A stretch of 64,000 nucleotides of DNA from Cephalopachus bancanus (GCA_027257055.1 JAPVLO010000123.1:2232001-2296000); one strand, 5' to 3'. Positions 1 through 11,632 are shown, numbered from the stretch's first letter. Notes: generated by a model from the letters alone, not told the origin. Translations and numbers: made by a program.

Positions 1-1470
1 CAATCAATGAAATGTGTATAAAATGTTTGTGACAGTGTCCTTACTCAGCTGTCCAAAGGCCTCCCTGGCCTTCATACCCCAACCCCGAGCCTGCCATTTC
101 ATCCTCTTCAAACAAGCCACTATTGAAATCCATCCTCCCGCTCTCCCCAGAAGCCTCCCAGATTGATCAGACAAAAACTGACAGCTTTGCAAGGCCATTC
201 ATTCTCCTGCCTCCCCGAGACACAGTTACCCTTGACACAGATGCAGCAGTGGTAACACTTGATAGTGTTTTTCTGCCTGATTTAGTGGCTTCACTCGTGG
301 CCCACATATGTCAGTCCACTCAGGTGCCTACCTCTACAGTCCCCTGCCCTGGGTCACAGTCCCAAGAGGCCTGCACTGGGTGCTCACCAAGGACTCCCTC
401 TCCTGTTGGGCTGCTTTTGGGGTGAACAGCCTGGCAGTTGTTGGAACATCAACTACCTCCTTGAGAGAAAGTCAATCTCCAACTGAACACATGTGTCTTG
501 CCTTTGAAACTCTGGATCTTTTTTTTCTTCTCTTTTGGATACAAAGGAAGAGACTTGTGCTTGGCAATCACCTAAACTTAGCAATTAAGTTCTGTCAGAG
601 GAATTTATAGAACTTTTTAGAATTTATAGAACTGAAAAGGAGGTGGAGTGGGGGAGGGGAAATAGATCACTTTCCTCAGATTTAATGGATGAAAAAATTG
701 AGAACCTGTAGGACAAGGGAAATATTCTTGAGGTCACAGCGCCAGCCAGGACAGGGCTGGTCTGGAGCCTGGCTTTTCTGTGAAGGATTAGTGTTCTTCC
801 TACAGTCCCCTGTGCCAAAGCCTGGCATACCTCTGGTTCACAATGGATCTCTTCATGACAAAGTATCCTAGCCTCCCCTGCTGAGTTCCAGGGGGCTCCA
901 GGTTGCCTGGGCTCCTGGCCCTCTAGACGTCAGAAAGTCACACTGAGGAAAAGCTGGTTCCCGCTCCAGCCACTCTCACCATCAGGGCTGGGAGGCTTAC
1001 ACAATGAGGATAGTGAGGCTGTGTTTTCCCATATCCCCCAACTTTTCCCCAGGAAGAAGCAGCCTCCTTGCAGAGGCCAGGCCTGATTCTCCTCTCCTCA
1101 CCTTGCCTGGAAACATCCAGGAGCTGCAACCCAAGGACTTGTTGTGGGCTTACCTCCTGGCACGTCCCAGATAGGGACACTTGGAACAGTTATCCCACCT
1201 CTCAATCCAGTGACTGGCAAGGCCCCAGGAGCCAGCCAGGTTGATAAAGGCAGCCTCAACTGCAGCAGAGGAGGCCCCCATCACTCTGTTGGCACCTCAG
1301 CCTTGTCAGCTATAGGCTGGATGTGATGATGACATGGATGAGGCGGGTCTTTTCCCAATTTCTCAGCACTCATTGGCTGTCAACTATGTGCACGGCTCAG
1401 TGCCTAGTTCAAGGCTGTGGTTCCCAGTGATTTTCCAGGTGAGAAAGCTTAGATGGATGATATGGACCTG
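1..1470. other. Unique intron, with a weak MIR trace
   Basis: No gene or clear repeat apart from a MIR-like reverse match around 670-760 (a degraded ATGAAAAAATTGAGAACC and AGGTCACAGC). The short open frames here have no recognisable product. Confidence 0.5.
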
Positions 1471-1474
1471 CATT

Positions 1475-1960
1475 CTCATCTAACTGGTTAAAAGCACATA
1501 TTCTGGGCTGGTTGTGGTGGCTCAATCTATAATCCCAGCACTTTGGGAGGCAGAGACAAGAGGATTGCCTGAGTCCAGGGATTTGAGACCAGCCTGGGTA
1601 ATTTGGTGAGACCTTGTCTCGACAATAAAACAATAAAAATTAGCAGGGCATGGTGGCACGTGCCTGTGGTTCCAGTTACTTGGAAGGCTGAGGTGGAAGG
1701 ATTGCCTGAGCCCAGCAGGTGGAGGCTGCAGTGGCTTTGAGTATGCCACTGCACTCTGAACTTCTAAAAAGTTCAACAGAGTGAGACTCCAACTCAAATA
1801 AATAAATAAAGGCACACATTCTGGAGCCAGATGGCCTGGCCTGGGTTTTAATCCAGCTACACCATTTACTAGTGGTATTACCTTGGGCTAGTAACCCTTC
1901 TGAACTCCAGTTTTCTCATGTGTAGAATGAGGATAATAATAGAATCTACATATCAATCAG
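1475..1960 (+). repeat. MIR, split by an Alu insertion
   Basis: The MIR 5' part reads AACTGGTTAAAAGCACATA before the Alu and continues as TGGAGCCAGATGGCCTGG after it, then TTTACTAG...CCTTGGGC...GTTTTCTCATGTGTAGAATG. Removing the Alu at 1505-1809 joins the two halves in register. Confidence 0.8.
1505..1809 (+). repeat. Alu SINE, A-box-deletion lineage, early form
   Basis: A full dimeric Alu starting GGCTGGTTGTGGTGGCTCAA and ending ACTCCAACTC plus an AAATA-type tail. The A-box spacing is one base shorter than in human Alus. It keeps the older CAGCACTTTGGGAGGC and lacks the right-arm hairpin. Imperfect target-site copies AAAGCACATATTCT (1491-1504) and AAGGCACACATTCT (about 1808-1821) flank it. 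It lies antisense to GNAO1. Confidence 0.93.
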
Positions 1961-2444
1961 GGTCCTGTCAAGAAGCATGGTGCCCTCAAACGGGGAAGAG
2001 AAGAGGATCAAGTGAGGCGACATAAGGAACATGCTTGAACGGTGCGGGACACACAGAGGTGCCCAGGGCTGCTCTTTCCTGCCACTGACAGAAGCAGGCA
2101 GAGTGCAAGTGTGAGTGAAAGTCTTCCAGCGACAACCCTGTGCTGCTGTAATTGATGGATGGCAAAAAAGAGAACCCCTAGCCCAAAGTTGGACGTTTCA
2201 TTCTTAATCACAAGCTGAACTGTCCTACCAGGGAGCTGGATGTTGTGGGGACAAATATGGTAGGAGTAGAAGCAGGAGGCATGGCCCTGCCTTCTGACTG
2301 CCTGGGGAGGCCAGATGCTGAGGGGGCACATGGGTCAAGGTCCCTGGAGCAAAGAAGGCAGACTTGAATAGTTACTGGAAACTGGGAATGTGGTTCTTGC
2401 TTCCAGTGGAGGGAGGAGAGAGGCACACAGGTGGGAATATCCTT
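1961..2444. other. Unique intron, nothing recognised
   Basis: No repeat, RNA gene or exon-like signal that I can support. Confidence 0.4.
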
Positions 2445-2560
2445 GGTCTAGAACATAGGAGACCTGGCGCTCGTCCCAGCTCTGCTATTACCTGGTGGTA
2501 TAATCTCAGGCAAGTCTCCTCACACTGTGGCTCAGTTTCCCCTCTGTGAAAGGAAGGACC
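2445..2560 (+). repeat. MIR fragment
   Basis: GAGACCTGGCGCTCGTCCCA, CTCTGCTATTACCTGG, CTCAGGCAAGTC and GGCTCAGTTTCCCCTCTGTG follow the MIR consensus order. Confidence 0.8.
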
Positions 2561-2599
2561 TGGGTGGGAGCAGCATGTCCCAGAGAATGGTTATATAAT

Positions 2600-2652
2600 T
2601 TAATAAGATTACTAAAAAATTTTTTTTAATTAAAAAAAAAAAAGGTTTGGGA
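2600..2652. repeat. A/T-rich simple stretch
   Basis: A run of T then A bases (AAAAAATTTTTTTTAATT and a 12-A run) in otherwise unique sequence. No flanking element was recognised. Confidence 0.6.
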
Positions 2653-3550
2653 AACACTGGATGAGACACGTGTAAACAGGCAACCTTAGCACAAGACTCA
2701 AGACTGGATGCCTTCGATACATATGTGCACTGCAGTTCCCTGAGAGGAGATGCAGTTCCCAGGCTTACCTGATGAGAAATGAGAGCTCTGCTCCATCATA
2801 TCCTGGGCTGGAAGTATTACTGACTCTTCTAGCATGGAATTGCATGTTCACAGCAAAGTGCTTACACAGAAAGCTGTCTGTGGAAGTTAAGTTCCAACAG
2901 GGCCACCATGGATTTCGGGGAATGTTAACACACAATGAAGGGACAATCAGGAAGCACCGGGCAGTCAGCAAAGCCTCCCTGGGGAGGAGGGAGAAACACC
3001 GGACCACATGAAAGGCCCTCTGGCAAAGTTGCATGGTCCGGTGCAGGTCCACTAGAAGACGCTGGGAAAGGTAGGGGTTCCTGTCCTATGAAAGGAGGCT
3101 CACCCTCAGTGGCCAAGAGTATGGGATCTAAGATTCCAGTGTTTGCTGGGGGGAATCACTAGGCCTTGGATAAAAAGTAAATCCGATATGACACAATCTT
3201 CTGGTGAGGAGCCTTCCAACCATCCCCATGGAACACTGCTTGGTACTGGCTCTTGCCCCAACTCAGACGTTTCTTAGTCCATGCCATGGAGACCTTCTCC
3301 AATCCAATCCCTTTCTGCAACAGACAGACATCCATTTTTCTCTCTCTCTTTGCTGTTGGCTAGGAGGGGTAGCTGGAGCAGCCTCTTAGATTTATTTGCA
3401 ATGGAAGCAGAGACCCCAAGTGTGATGGAGCAGCACGACAGAGGGCTCAACACTGTGTCACATCTGGGCTGCTCAGGTCATGCACTGCTGTCTTAGTTGT
3501 GTCACTGCTACTTTGCAGGTCTTTGTTGCAGTGGCTGAACCTGTTTCCTG
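2653..3550. other. Unique intron, nothing recognised
   Basis: No repeat or exon-like signal seen. Short open frames on both strands overlap each other and have no recognisable product. Confidence 0.4.
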
Positions 3551-3554
3551 ACCG

Positions 3555-3705
3555 ATATACACAAGTACTATTTCTACTTTACAGATGAGAAAACTGAGGT
3601 TCAGGGATGATAAGGAACCTGCTTGCAGTCATGAAGCTAAAACAGAAGGAGCCAGCTTTTGCCCTTGGGCCTGTCTAGCTCCAAGGCTCATGCTCTTTGC
3701 CTTAC
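3555..3705 (-). repeat. MIR fragment
   Basis: The reverse MIR hallmark ACAGATGAGAAAACTGAGGT is followed by degraded matches to the rest of the element up to GCTCATGCTCTTT. Confidence 0.8.
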
Positions 3706-4364
3706 CGCACACAGAGCTTCAACAGAGCGTGTGCACAAGAGAAGACACATAGTCTGTGACCTCATCATCAGGCTTCTTGCTGCAGAGTGGAATTCTTAGA
3801 CTCGGTCCTGGAGAGGAAAGTATCTGGGAACCAAGAACTTCATCATTCAGGTTCACAACTACAGACTCTAAAAACAGTGATAAAACCCCCAGCCTGACCA
3901 GGACCCCCAGTGGTACTCTGACCTGAAGGACTGTGCCTAGGGAGCTGCCCTGGGCTGGGAGAGCCGCCCTTCTTTGCCTTGGCCAGTTGTCATCAGGGAA
4001 CCGGCTGGTCTAGGCACCAGGCAGGGAGTGGGGCTGCTGTGACAAGTGCTGAAGGAAGGAGAAAGAAGGAAGACAGAGGGCTAGGGAAGATGGGGGAGGG
4101 CCCCCACAGAGCTAGAAAAGCTGAACCTACTTCAGGACCGCATCCTGGGACCTCAAACCAGAGATACTAGGAAAGGGTAGTCTTGTGCAAACATTCTCAA
4201 TCCACGTCCTCTCAAGAAGCCACTCCTGGGCTGGCCCAGGAGGGGAGAACAAGAACTGTGCCTGCTAGCCTTGTGCTGGGTGATATGCGCTCACTGTCTG
4301 GGCCAGGAAGGGTCTACAGAAGCCAGTGGTGGTGACATGTTCATGTGGTGTTTGGTGGAGTATG

Positions 4365-4465
4365 CTACATTGCAAGGATACCCCACCTAGGGTTATTTGA
4401 TTATCATAAGTATATACTTTATCCCTATTTTACAGATGAAGAAACTGAGGTGAGGGTCGGGGTTG
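4365..4465 (-). repeat. MIR fragment
   Basis: ATCCCTATTTTACAGATGAA followed by GAAACTGAGGTGAGG is the reverse MIR core. Confidence 0.8.
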
Positions 4466-4799
4466 AGGAAGTGGAGATCAGAATACCCAGAAGGGGCTGT
4501 GGCCACGGGCTGGGGGACAAGGTGGCAGCTCTCTGAATGCATGGAGTATGGCAGTGGTTGCAGGAAGGGCAGTGGCCCTCCCTCTACTCACCCAACAGGC
4601 ACCTGCAGGGTTCAGCACGCTCTCTGCTAGCCCATGTGCCTGGCGGAGGACAATAAGGCACATGGGGCTCCACGTCAGGTGGACAACAGGCGGACCCAGG
4701 GCAAGGCCTTGCTCTCTCTGGACTGTCTCTGACTGACTGCAGGAGGCTCTTAGCCCCTCTCCTCCTGCCAGTCCGGCTGCCCATCTCTCTGTTCTCCAC

Positions 4800-5365
4800 A
4801 CTGCCATCTAGAGCCTCCCCGAAGGCAAGCCAAGTCTTGGCCTTGTTTAAAGCCTTCAGTGGCTTCCTGATTAGATGGGAACAAAGCCAACGTTCCTTCC
4901 ACGGCCTGGAAGCTCTTCTCACATGGCTGGCCCCTGTCTCCTTCTTCTGCCTCATCTTTTGCCACTGTCCCCCTGACCATTGGGCTCCAGCCACACTGGC
5001 CTTCTTTCAGACCCTTACTCTTGGTCAGGACTCTCCACCTCAGGGCCTTTGTACATGATGTTCCATGTGACGGAAACATTCTCCCTCCCTATCTCCCCTC
5101 TAATTTTGCCCAACTGATGCCAGTCCCTTCTGCTTTTTGTCAGATGCCCCCTCCTTAGCACAGGCCGGGCCAGCCCTGCTGTCAGGACACTCAGCTCTCT
5201 GGAATTACTGCAAACTGTCTATCTGCTTGCCAGCTGAGCTCTGGGTGGCAGCACACCTGCTTGCTTTTGGTCACCGCAATGTGTCTAGCGCTCAAGACGC
5301 TGCTGGTGCAAAGAAGGCCACGCGCACTTTTCTCAAATAAATAAATAAGTGAATGAATGCAAGAA
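4800..5365 (+). repeat. L2 3' region
   Basis: The L2 order is visible: CTTCAGTGGCTTCCTGATTA, GCTCCAGCCACACTGGCCTT, CTCAGGGCCTTTGTACATG, CAGATGCCCCCTCCTTAGC and a closing AAATAAATAAGTGAATGAAT. It is an ancient copy with no coding capacity. Confidence 0.8.
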
Positions 5366-5954
5366 CCAGATGCTGTGGGCGTCTAGGAGAGGGAGAAGAC
5401 ACTTCCGGCTAGAGGGGCTAAGGAATGACATTCACAGAGCCACAGGAAGCCCTAATGAAAAGGAACAGAGCAGCTGCCATTTCAGGAGCATCTGCTCAGT
5501 GCCAGGTCCTGTGCTGAGCAATAGTGGGGCACTCAGTAGGGTAGGGATGGCCCTGCCCATTTACGCACTGCCTCCAGTGTCTCCCAGGCCCCATGGCATT
5601 GTCTACCGCTCTCCTGCTTTCTCTGTGAAATCTCTCCTGCTCTCTCCTTTTCTTTGGGTTTCTCTCTTAGGCCACGTTGAGCCCTGATTCAGAAACAGCC
5701 CTCCTCAGTTCCACAACTGCAAAGTCAGCAAGAGGGCAGGCACTAAAGTGCACTGTCTTCCAGCCTGGAATAAGGGCCACAGGTGATAATGCTATCAAGA
5801 GGGATGCTGCCACCTTTTTGACCTGCAGGAGCTCAGAGGCCTTGACACAGACCCTTCACTCTGGTTTTAAACAACTGACACACCCAGGCTTCTGGTCCTG
5901 GCCCTTCACTAACAAGCAGTAAGATGCAGGTAAGAGGAGGGTGATACCAATAGC

Positions 5955-6180
5955 TGTTTACTGTGCACTGTTTACTGTGCACCTTGCTTAACTTTTAACA
6001 TGCAATTTCTCTTAATCATAACAGCCCTGTGAGTATTATTATTATCTCCATTTTTCAGATGAGGTATCTGAGGCTTAATGAGCCAAATGACTAGCCATGA
6101 GTCCACTAGCTGGCGGATGGCAGGGCCACTGTGCCAAGTCATGTCTCTGACTCCAACGCCTGGCTCTGACCCCTGCTGTT
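5955..6180 (-). repeat. MIR fragment
   Basis: ATTATTATCTCCATTTTTCA and GATGAGGTATCTGAGGCTTA followed by a degraded copy of the MIR 5' part. Confidence 0.8.
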
Positions 6181-8220
6181 CCACCTTGCCTCTCTGGGCA
6201 GCCCTCTGCAGCAGTGCCTCCCAGTTCTGCAGTGAGGTCTCACTGGGCTCATCTCAAAGGCTGCACCTGACTGTTCTAGCAGAGCCTCCCTGCCCCTAGC
6301 ACATCTCCCCTCTTCATCTCTCGTTCTTCCCTCACTCCCCACTGCAGACCCAGTGGAAAGGTGAGACTGCCCGGTGGTGGTGGGCTGGGGCCATGTCCAT
6401 GTGCCCTGCCACCTGGGATTCTGGTGGAAAAGCCACCATGGAAACAACAGCACTGGCTCCTGGTCAAGCTGGGTTATCTCATAATCCTGCTGCAACAGCC
6501 CTCCAGTATGAGTCATCTCTTCCACCGGGCAGCACAGCTGGCGGCTAAAGTCAAGGGGAGATCTGTGGATAGTAGCAGCCTTCCCAGTATCCATTTCCTC
6601 TGATTCCATTTCCTTTTTCCTTTTTCATGAGCTCCTGGTTTTCCGCTGGGAATTCACTCTCATGCCAGAAACCCCTCAGCTACTGGTCATGGTGATCAGT
6701 TCAGGGAGGGGCAGAGAGAGACAGAATGACAGAGAGAGTTATGCAGGACCTTGTGCTCTGTGACATCCCAGGATACACACAAGGTTACCAGTGATAGCCT
6801 GTCCCACAGTGGGAGAGTGATGTTGTGGCATCTGAGGGTGAAGACCACACAGTGGGAAAGAGTGGAGGGATGGAAGGAAGCCAAGGACATCACCTGAGCT
6901 GCTGAATCAAGCCTTTGGACTTCTTAATCTCTGGGCCAGCTGATGGTTTTGTGTTTTGTTTTAATAAGTCAGTTTGCCAGTTTGATTGTGCCTTTTATCG
7001 CTTGCAACCAAAAGTGTCCTAATTTACCCAGAGAGGACCTTGGGAAGCCTTGGCAGTCCACTGCTGGAGGCCCTGCAGATAAAGGTGGGGGACGGGCAGA
7101 GCTGAGTGGAGCAGAGACTGCTGTGTGTGTGCAGTTGTGGGGAGGATGGACAATGGTTCTAGCTTTCCTGGGGAAGCCATTCCTCACCCCTCATGTGTGG
7201 TACTGTAACCCCTGCTACACACCCAGCAGGGTCTCTGAGCAGAGGAGGGACAGGTGCCACCTTGGCATTGCACTATGAATTAGTATTTTAGTAAATCCTA
7301 TAAATATTTTTTAAGGAGCACAATTATGTTTCCTCGCATTTGTGGTGGGCCCAAAGTATTACTTTGCTAAGTATATGCATTTAAAATGTATCACAATTTT
7401 GTGACCTTGTTTTAGGAGTTCCTCATTTTTCAATATTCCAGGAGTCTCAAAATACAGTGCCGGCCCCTCTCAGCTGTTCCCTTGTTTTAAGGTGTCGTCT
7501 AAGGCTATGCGGTCTACATGGCAGCTTGGTTGTGGCCTTAAAACAACTGCTACAAGCCCACAGGATGTACCTATAATATCCCCTCTCCAAAGAGGAGCCT
7601 CTCAGTTCCCCCTGTGGAGTAGCCAGACATGGGGGAAGGGAAGGGCTGTAATGAGAGGGTGTCCCACACACTCCAGGAAAGGGCCATTCGCAGGGGCCCA
7701 CCCCAGTCCTGATGTTGGGGGATATTTATTTGCATAGTTATAAAATTTTCCCACCAGCAAAGTAATTAGGGCTTACAGAGAGGGAAGAGGGAAGTGTAAG
7801 CTTGAGAGAAAGAGAGGAGACAGAGTGAGAGGGAGGGAGGGGAGTAAAGAGCAAGGTACCCTACTTTAGGCATGTGGTTTCCATTTACTGTTTGCTGAGG
7901 TCTTTCATTTACATTTCCTTTGACTTTTCTTTCTTTTTAAAATTCCATGCCCCTTTCCACAGGCAATGAACACACGGAGATAAACAGCAGCCCAACCTTG
8001 AGCACCCACTCTACTCTGTTCAGCAGGTCCCAGAAGGGAAGTCAGACAGGGCCAGACGGAGGCCAGGTGCTGGCTGAGCCTGTGCAGTGACCAAGGAGCC
8101 CAACGTGCTGGAGAATGGCAGGGCTGAGCATCTGACCCCTGGTCTTGCCCACCGCTGGGAATGCATGAACGGAGCATGCACAGAAGAAGGCATGCGGTCA
8201 CTTCTTGTTCTGGCTGTGAA
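6181..8220. other. Unique intron with a purine-rich patch
   Basis: No gene or classified repeat. Positions 7775-7850 form a GA-rich purine tract (GAGAGGGAGGGAGGGGAG near the end). The 156-codon minus frame at 6139-6609 has no recognisable product. Confidence 0.4.
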
Positions 8221-8224
8221 GGGG

Positions 8225-8395
8225 TCAGGAAGGCGTGGAAAGAAGTGTATTCTGCATCTTTCATTCTTCTCCTCCCTGGGTTCAGCTGTTCAGGGCAGGA
8301 ACTTGTCTGTCCTGTTCACGGGCATATCCCTAGCACCTGCCCAGTGCTTGTCCTGGAAGAGGCACTCACCATTGGATGAATGCAATCACTCATAA
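8225..8395 (+). repeat. L2 3' end
   Basis: GGGCAGGAACTTGTCTGTCC, TGTTCACGGGCATATCCCTA, GCACCTGCCCAGTGCTTG and TTGGATGAATGCAAT match the L2 3' terminus in order. Confidence 0.75.
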
Positions 8396-9007
8396 AGGCA
8401 TCGACTCACAACCCTGCCAGATACTGGGTGTGATGATGTGAGGCACATGTAGATGGACAAGATCAACCTGTCCTTCTGGGCTTACTGTCTGGTCACAGAG
8501 GTAAGACAACCCTGAAGCAGAGGGGGCTGGGGGGAAGGGAGGGAGTGAGCAGCTGAGAGGAGAGCTCAAGAACAAGGTCTAGATGAAAAAGCACCATTTT
8601 CAGGGGGAAGCCCAAGACTCTGAGGTGAAGAGGCACCTGAGAGACATCTCAGAAATCTGAGACTTTAGTCCCTTCTCCTCCGAATTTCCCATCCTGAAAA
8701 TTGCTGTTCCTTTGAATTGGTTCTTCCTTTTAGAAGAGCCACTGGAGATGCTACCCTGGCCAAGGTACCAGCAGCCAAGTCTGGGGCTCCCTGGGCAGGG
8801 CTTAGACACTAGATGCCTCCTCCAGATCAGGAGTGTGTGGTCTAAGTCAGCCTTAGACCACAGGCAGCTGGCTGGTGGATCCTGCCTGAACCCCGGAGAG
8901 CTGGCATGTTGGGGCTGGGAGAAGCCTTGGAAACCAAGGAGTCTACCTGCTTATCTTAGGGTCGTCATCACTGCACAAGTTTGGAAGCCCCTTGATCTTT
9001 GCATTTT

Positions 9008-9294
9008 TTTTTTTTTTTTTTGAGTTGGAGTCTCACTCTGTTGCCCAGACTGGAGTGCAGTGGCCGCTCCCGGCCACCGCAGCCTCGACCTGCTGGGCTC
9101 CGGCGATCCTTCCACCTCAGCCTTCCAAGTAGCCGGAATTACAACCATGCGCTACCACGCCCGGCTGATTTTTTGATTTATTGTAGAGATGAGGTCTCGC
9201 TGCCCAGGTGGGTCTCGAACCCGCGGGCTCAGGCAATCCACTCACCTCAGCCTCCCAAAGGCGCGGGATTACAGGCTGAGCCACCGAGCCCGGC
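9008..9294 (-). repeat. Alu SINE, A-box-deletion lineage, young form
   Basis: Minus-strand Alu with a T run at the left edge. It has the A-box deletion (ACAGGCTGAGCCACCGAG), the CCCAAAGGCGCGGG variant, the 5-base left-arm deletion (CTCGCTGCCCAGG) and the right-arm hairpin GTGGCCGCTCCCGGCCAC. Target-site copies TCTTTGCATTTTTT lie at 8997 and 9295. It is in the same orientation as GNAO1. Confidence 0.96.
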
Positions 9295-9384
9295 TCTTTG
9301 CATTTTTTTAATCCACCCCTGTCATCTTGTGCACTGTTCCCCAGGAAGTATTCAAAAGTAATAAGTAAACTAAGTAAGTAACAA

Positions 9385-9425
9385 GTATTTGTGGAATGAC
9401 TGACTGACTGACTGAATGAAAGAAA
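9385..9425. repeat. Short tetranucleotide repeat, possibly an L2/MIR tail
   Basis: TGACTGACTGACTGACTGAA then TGAAAGAAAGAAAAC. Such repeats often grow from the TGAATGAA tail of L2 or MIR. Confidence 0.5.
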
Positions 9426-9464
9426 GAAAACAAGGTCTCAAGTTGGCTGGCTGATTGGAGGCAG

Positions 9465-9580
9465 TCTGGTGAGATGGAAAGAGAACTAAACAGTGATTCA
9501 GGAAACAGTAAGTTCTAGTCCTTGCTCTGTCACAAATTCCTTTGAGTAAGTCTCTTCTCAGTTTGGGCCAGATAGAATTA
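9465..9580 (+). repeat. MIR fragment
   Basis: CAGTGATTCAGGAAACAGTA, AGTTCTAGTCCTTGCTCTGT and CTCTTCTCAGTTTGGGCC follow the MIR order. Confidence 0.65.
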
Positions 9581-9811
9581 GATGGTCTTGAATAGAGGAG
9601 CTTCAAGCTCTATTAATCTGGGTAGGCAGAGGGTCAGAGCAAAGCCAGGCTCTGGGGTTGCTGTGGGTGGGGAGCCTCAGTGCCTAGCACATGGCGGGTC
9701 TACATGCCTCTTCCTGGCCTCAGGTTTTATGAGGCCTTCATCTGTCATGTCCCCACAGGCCCCATCAGATCAAACCACCACCACTGGAATTATCTTTTGG
9801 GGGGCAGGACC

Positions 9812-10333
9812 CTTGTAGTACACTCAGAATTTGTTCCTCCAGATCAAGTGGTCAACCAAAGTTTTTATTTGGATGTTTTGAGAAGGTTATGTCATGATTT
9901 GCGGAAGAAACATCCCAAGCTGTGGCAAACAGGTGACTGGTTCTTTCACCATGACAATGCACCTGCCTACATGGTGCTGAGTTTTCAGCAGTTTTTGACC
10001 AAAAACAGCATGATTCTCGTGCCCCACTTCCCTATTCACCTGATCTCACCGTGAGTGACTTTTTTGTTGTTGTTGTTTCTCTGGATTTAAAAAGTCCTCA
10101 AAGGGAAATGTTTTGTCATGCCACATTTTGTGTGGGAAACAAAAAATGCCAGAAGCACTGAAAGGTATCAAAATTGATGAATTCAAAAACTGTTTTGAGC
10201 AATGGAGAAAGCATTTCGATAGGTGTATTACATCCAATTGAGAGTACTTTGAAGGTGTCTGAAGTTTAAACATGTAAAAATAAAAATACTTTTAAAAATA
10301 AATACCTTGTGACTTTTTGGGGGCCCCCCTTAT
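9812..10333 (+). mobile_element. Mariner/Tc1 transposon, 3' part, dead transposase
   Basis: The frame at about 9815-10054 reads VVHSEFVPPD, VNQSFYLDVLRRL, KLWQTGDWFFHHDNAPAY and FLTKNSM. This is the C-terminal half of a mariner transposase, and HHDN holds the second catalytic Asp. A single-base frame change comes next: SPDL and SDFF are readable in another frame. Then ALKGIKIDEFKNCFEQW and DRCI appear before in-frame stops near 10240-10262. The 3' end TGACTTTTTGGGGGCCCCCC is followed by TTATA, fitting a terminal inverted repeat and a TA target. The N-terminal half with the first catalytic Asp and the 5' end is missing; only unrelated sequence lies at 9600-9810. It cannot be active. Its exact subfamily is unknown to me. 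Confidence 0.88.
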
Positions 10334-10690
10334 ATCTCCAGGCCCCAGGGAACTCGGGCAGACACAGGCCAGATAGCATCCTTGTTTATGTCTGTTTCAG
10401 AATTCACGCAAACCACAAGGTGAACAGCACTGCATTGTGGAGATAGTACCACAATATTTCCATGATTGAAAAAAAGATAGTGTTCTGAGTTCCACTGTGT
10501 GACTTAAATGTCAAGATTTCTTTTCCAGAGGAGATCCAATGACATTCTGAAAATGAAGTGTGAAATCTGATTCTGCCTCCCCGAAGAGCTCCTGTGATCT
10601 CTAGGGGGGACGGTGCTAATGAAGCCCCCTGGGGGAAGAGAAGAGCAGGACAGCAATTCCAGTCAGTGCTGATCCTTTCTCCTGCTGAGG
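10334..10690. other. Unique intron, nothing recognised
   Basis: No repeat or exon signal supported between the mariner and the next MIR. Confidence 0.4.
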
Positions 10691-10699
10691 TCAGTGACC

Positions 10700-10810
10700 T
10701 CGGGAGGCCAAGTAAGAGCCTGTGTCTTCATTTCTAACCTGAAAAATGCAGATAAAACCCTGCCCACTCCTCGCTGGGTTGTTGTGAGGATAATTCATCA
10801 ATACTTTATC
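10700..10810 (+). repeat. MIR fragment
   Basis: Degraded CATTTCTAACCTGAAAAATG and GGGTTGTTGTGAGGATAATT match the central and 3' MIR. Confidence 0.7.
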
Positions 10811-10826
10811 AACAGTAATAATTTTA

Positions 10827-11135
10827 TTTCATTTTTATTTATTTATTTATTTATTTTTTGAGTTGGAGTCTCACTCTGTCACTCAGACTGGAGTGCAGTG
10901 ACCACTCCCGGCCACCGCAGCCTCAACCTGCTGGGCTCCGGCGATCCTTCTGCCTCAGCCTTTCGAGTAGCCGGAATTACAGGCGCGCGCTACCACGCCC
11001 AGCTAATTTTTTGATTTTATTGTAGAGATGAGGTCTCGCCTGCCTAGGCAGGTCTTGAACCCGCGGGCTCGGGCAATCTACTCACCTCAGCCTCCCAAAG
11101 GCGTGGGATTACAGGCTGAGCCACCGAGCCCGGCT
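10827..11135 (-). repeat. Alu SINE, A-box-deletion lineage, young form
   Basis: Minus-strand Alu preceded by an ATTT-type tail. It has the hairpin region GTGACCACTCCCGGCCAC, a 4-base left-arm deletion (CTCGCCTGCCTAGG) and AAGGCGTGGG. Target-site copies AACAGTAATAATTTTA (10811-10826) and AACTGTAATAATTTTA (11136-11151) differ at one base. Confidence 0.95.
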
Positions 11136-11164
11136 AACTGTAATAATTTTAAACAAATAATGAG

Positions 11165-11370
11165 AACAATAGCTGACACTGCTGAGAACTTGCTGTGCGT
11201 TGGATATTGTCCTACAAGTCACATGCGTTATTTCCTCTGTTCTTACACCAGATATGAAGGAGGAAGGCATTAAGTTCATGACTATTTTATAGCCCAAAAC
11301 ACAGAGGCTTGGAGAGGTCAAATAATTTACCTAGGGCCAGATAGCTGGTGGTTGAGCAGAAGTTTGAACA
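11165..11370 (-). repeat. MIR fragment
   Basis: ACACAGAGGCTTGGAGAGGT, ACCTAGGGCCAGATAGCTGG and an upstream degraded 3' part form a nearly full-length reverse MIR. Confidence 0.75.
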
Positions 11371-11490
11371 GGCATTGTGCTAGACAAATAGGATCTGTAT
11401 ACTGTCCTCAAGGAACTGATGATCAAGTGAGAGAAACAGGTATATGCACAAATAATGAAAATAAGAGTATTTTCAACTGAATAAAGCCTC
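11371..11490 (-). repeat. L2 3' end fragment
   Basis: GGCATTGTGCTAGACAAATA, CTGTCCTCAAGGAACTGATG and ATGCACAAATAATGAAAATA match the reverse L2 terminus. Confidence 0.6.
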
Positions 11491-11534
11491 AGACAAGTTC
11501 AAGGCATGACCTCTCTACCAGTCCACTGGTTTAT

Positions 11535-11632
11535 GATATATTTTACATATGCAATAATATACATGCATATACACATTTTTATATGTGTATATACATATAT
11601 ATGAGTTTATATATATGTTAGTGATGAAATTT
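11535..11632. repeat. AT/TATA-rich low-complexity tract
   Basis: Alternating ATATACATGCATATACACAT and TATATATGAGTTTATATATA. It is mostly alternating purine-pyrimidine with several short self-complementary pieces. Confidence 0.75.

Noticed and set aside
6139..6609. 156-codon minus-strand frame
   Set aside because: It overlaps a MIR at one end and shows no recognisable product.
9385..9425. TGAC tandem repeats considered as a regular array
   Set aside because: Only about four units of a tetranucleotide occur, without spacers. It is a simple repeat, and no CRISPR-like array exists in this mammalian window.
9680..9811. Possible N-terminal part of the mariner transposase
   Set aside because: The open frame continues upstream, but its residues do not resemble a mariner and no 5' terminal inverted repeat was found. 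It is flanking sequence.
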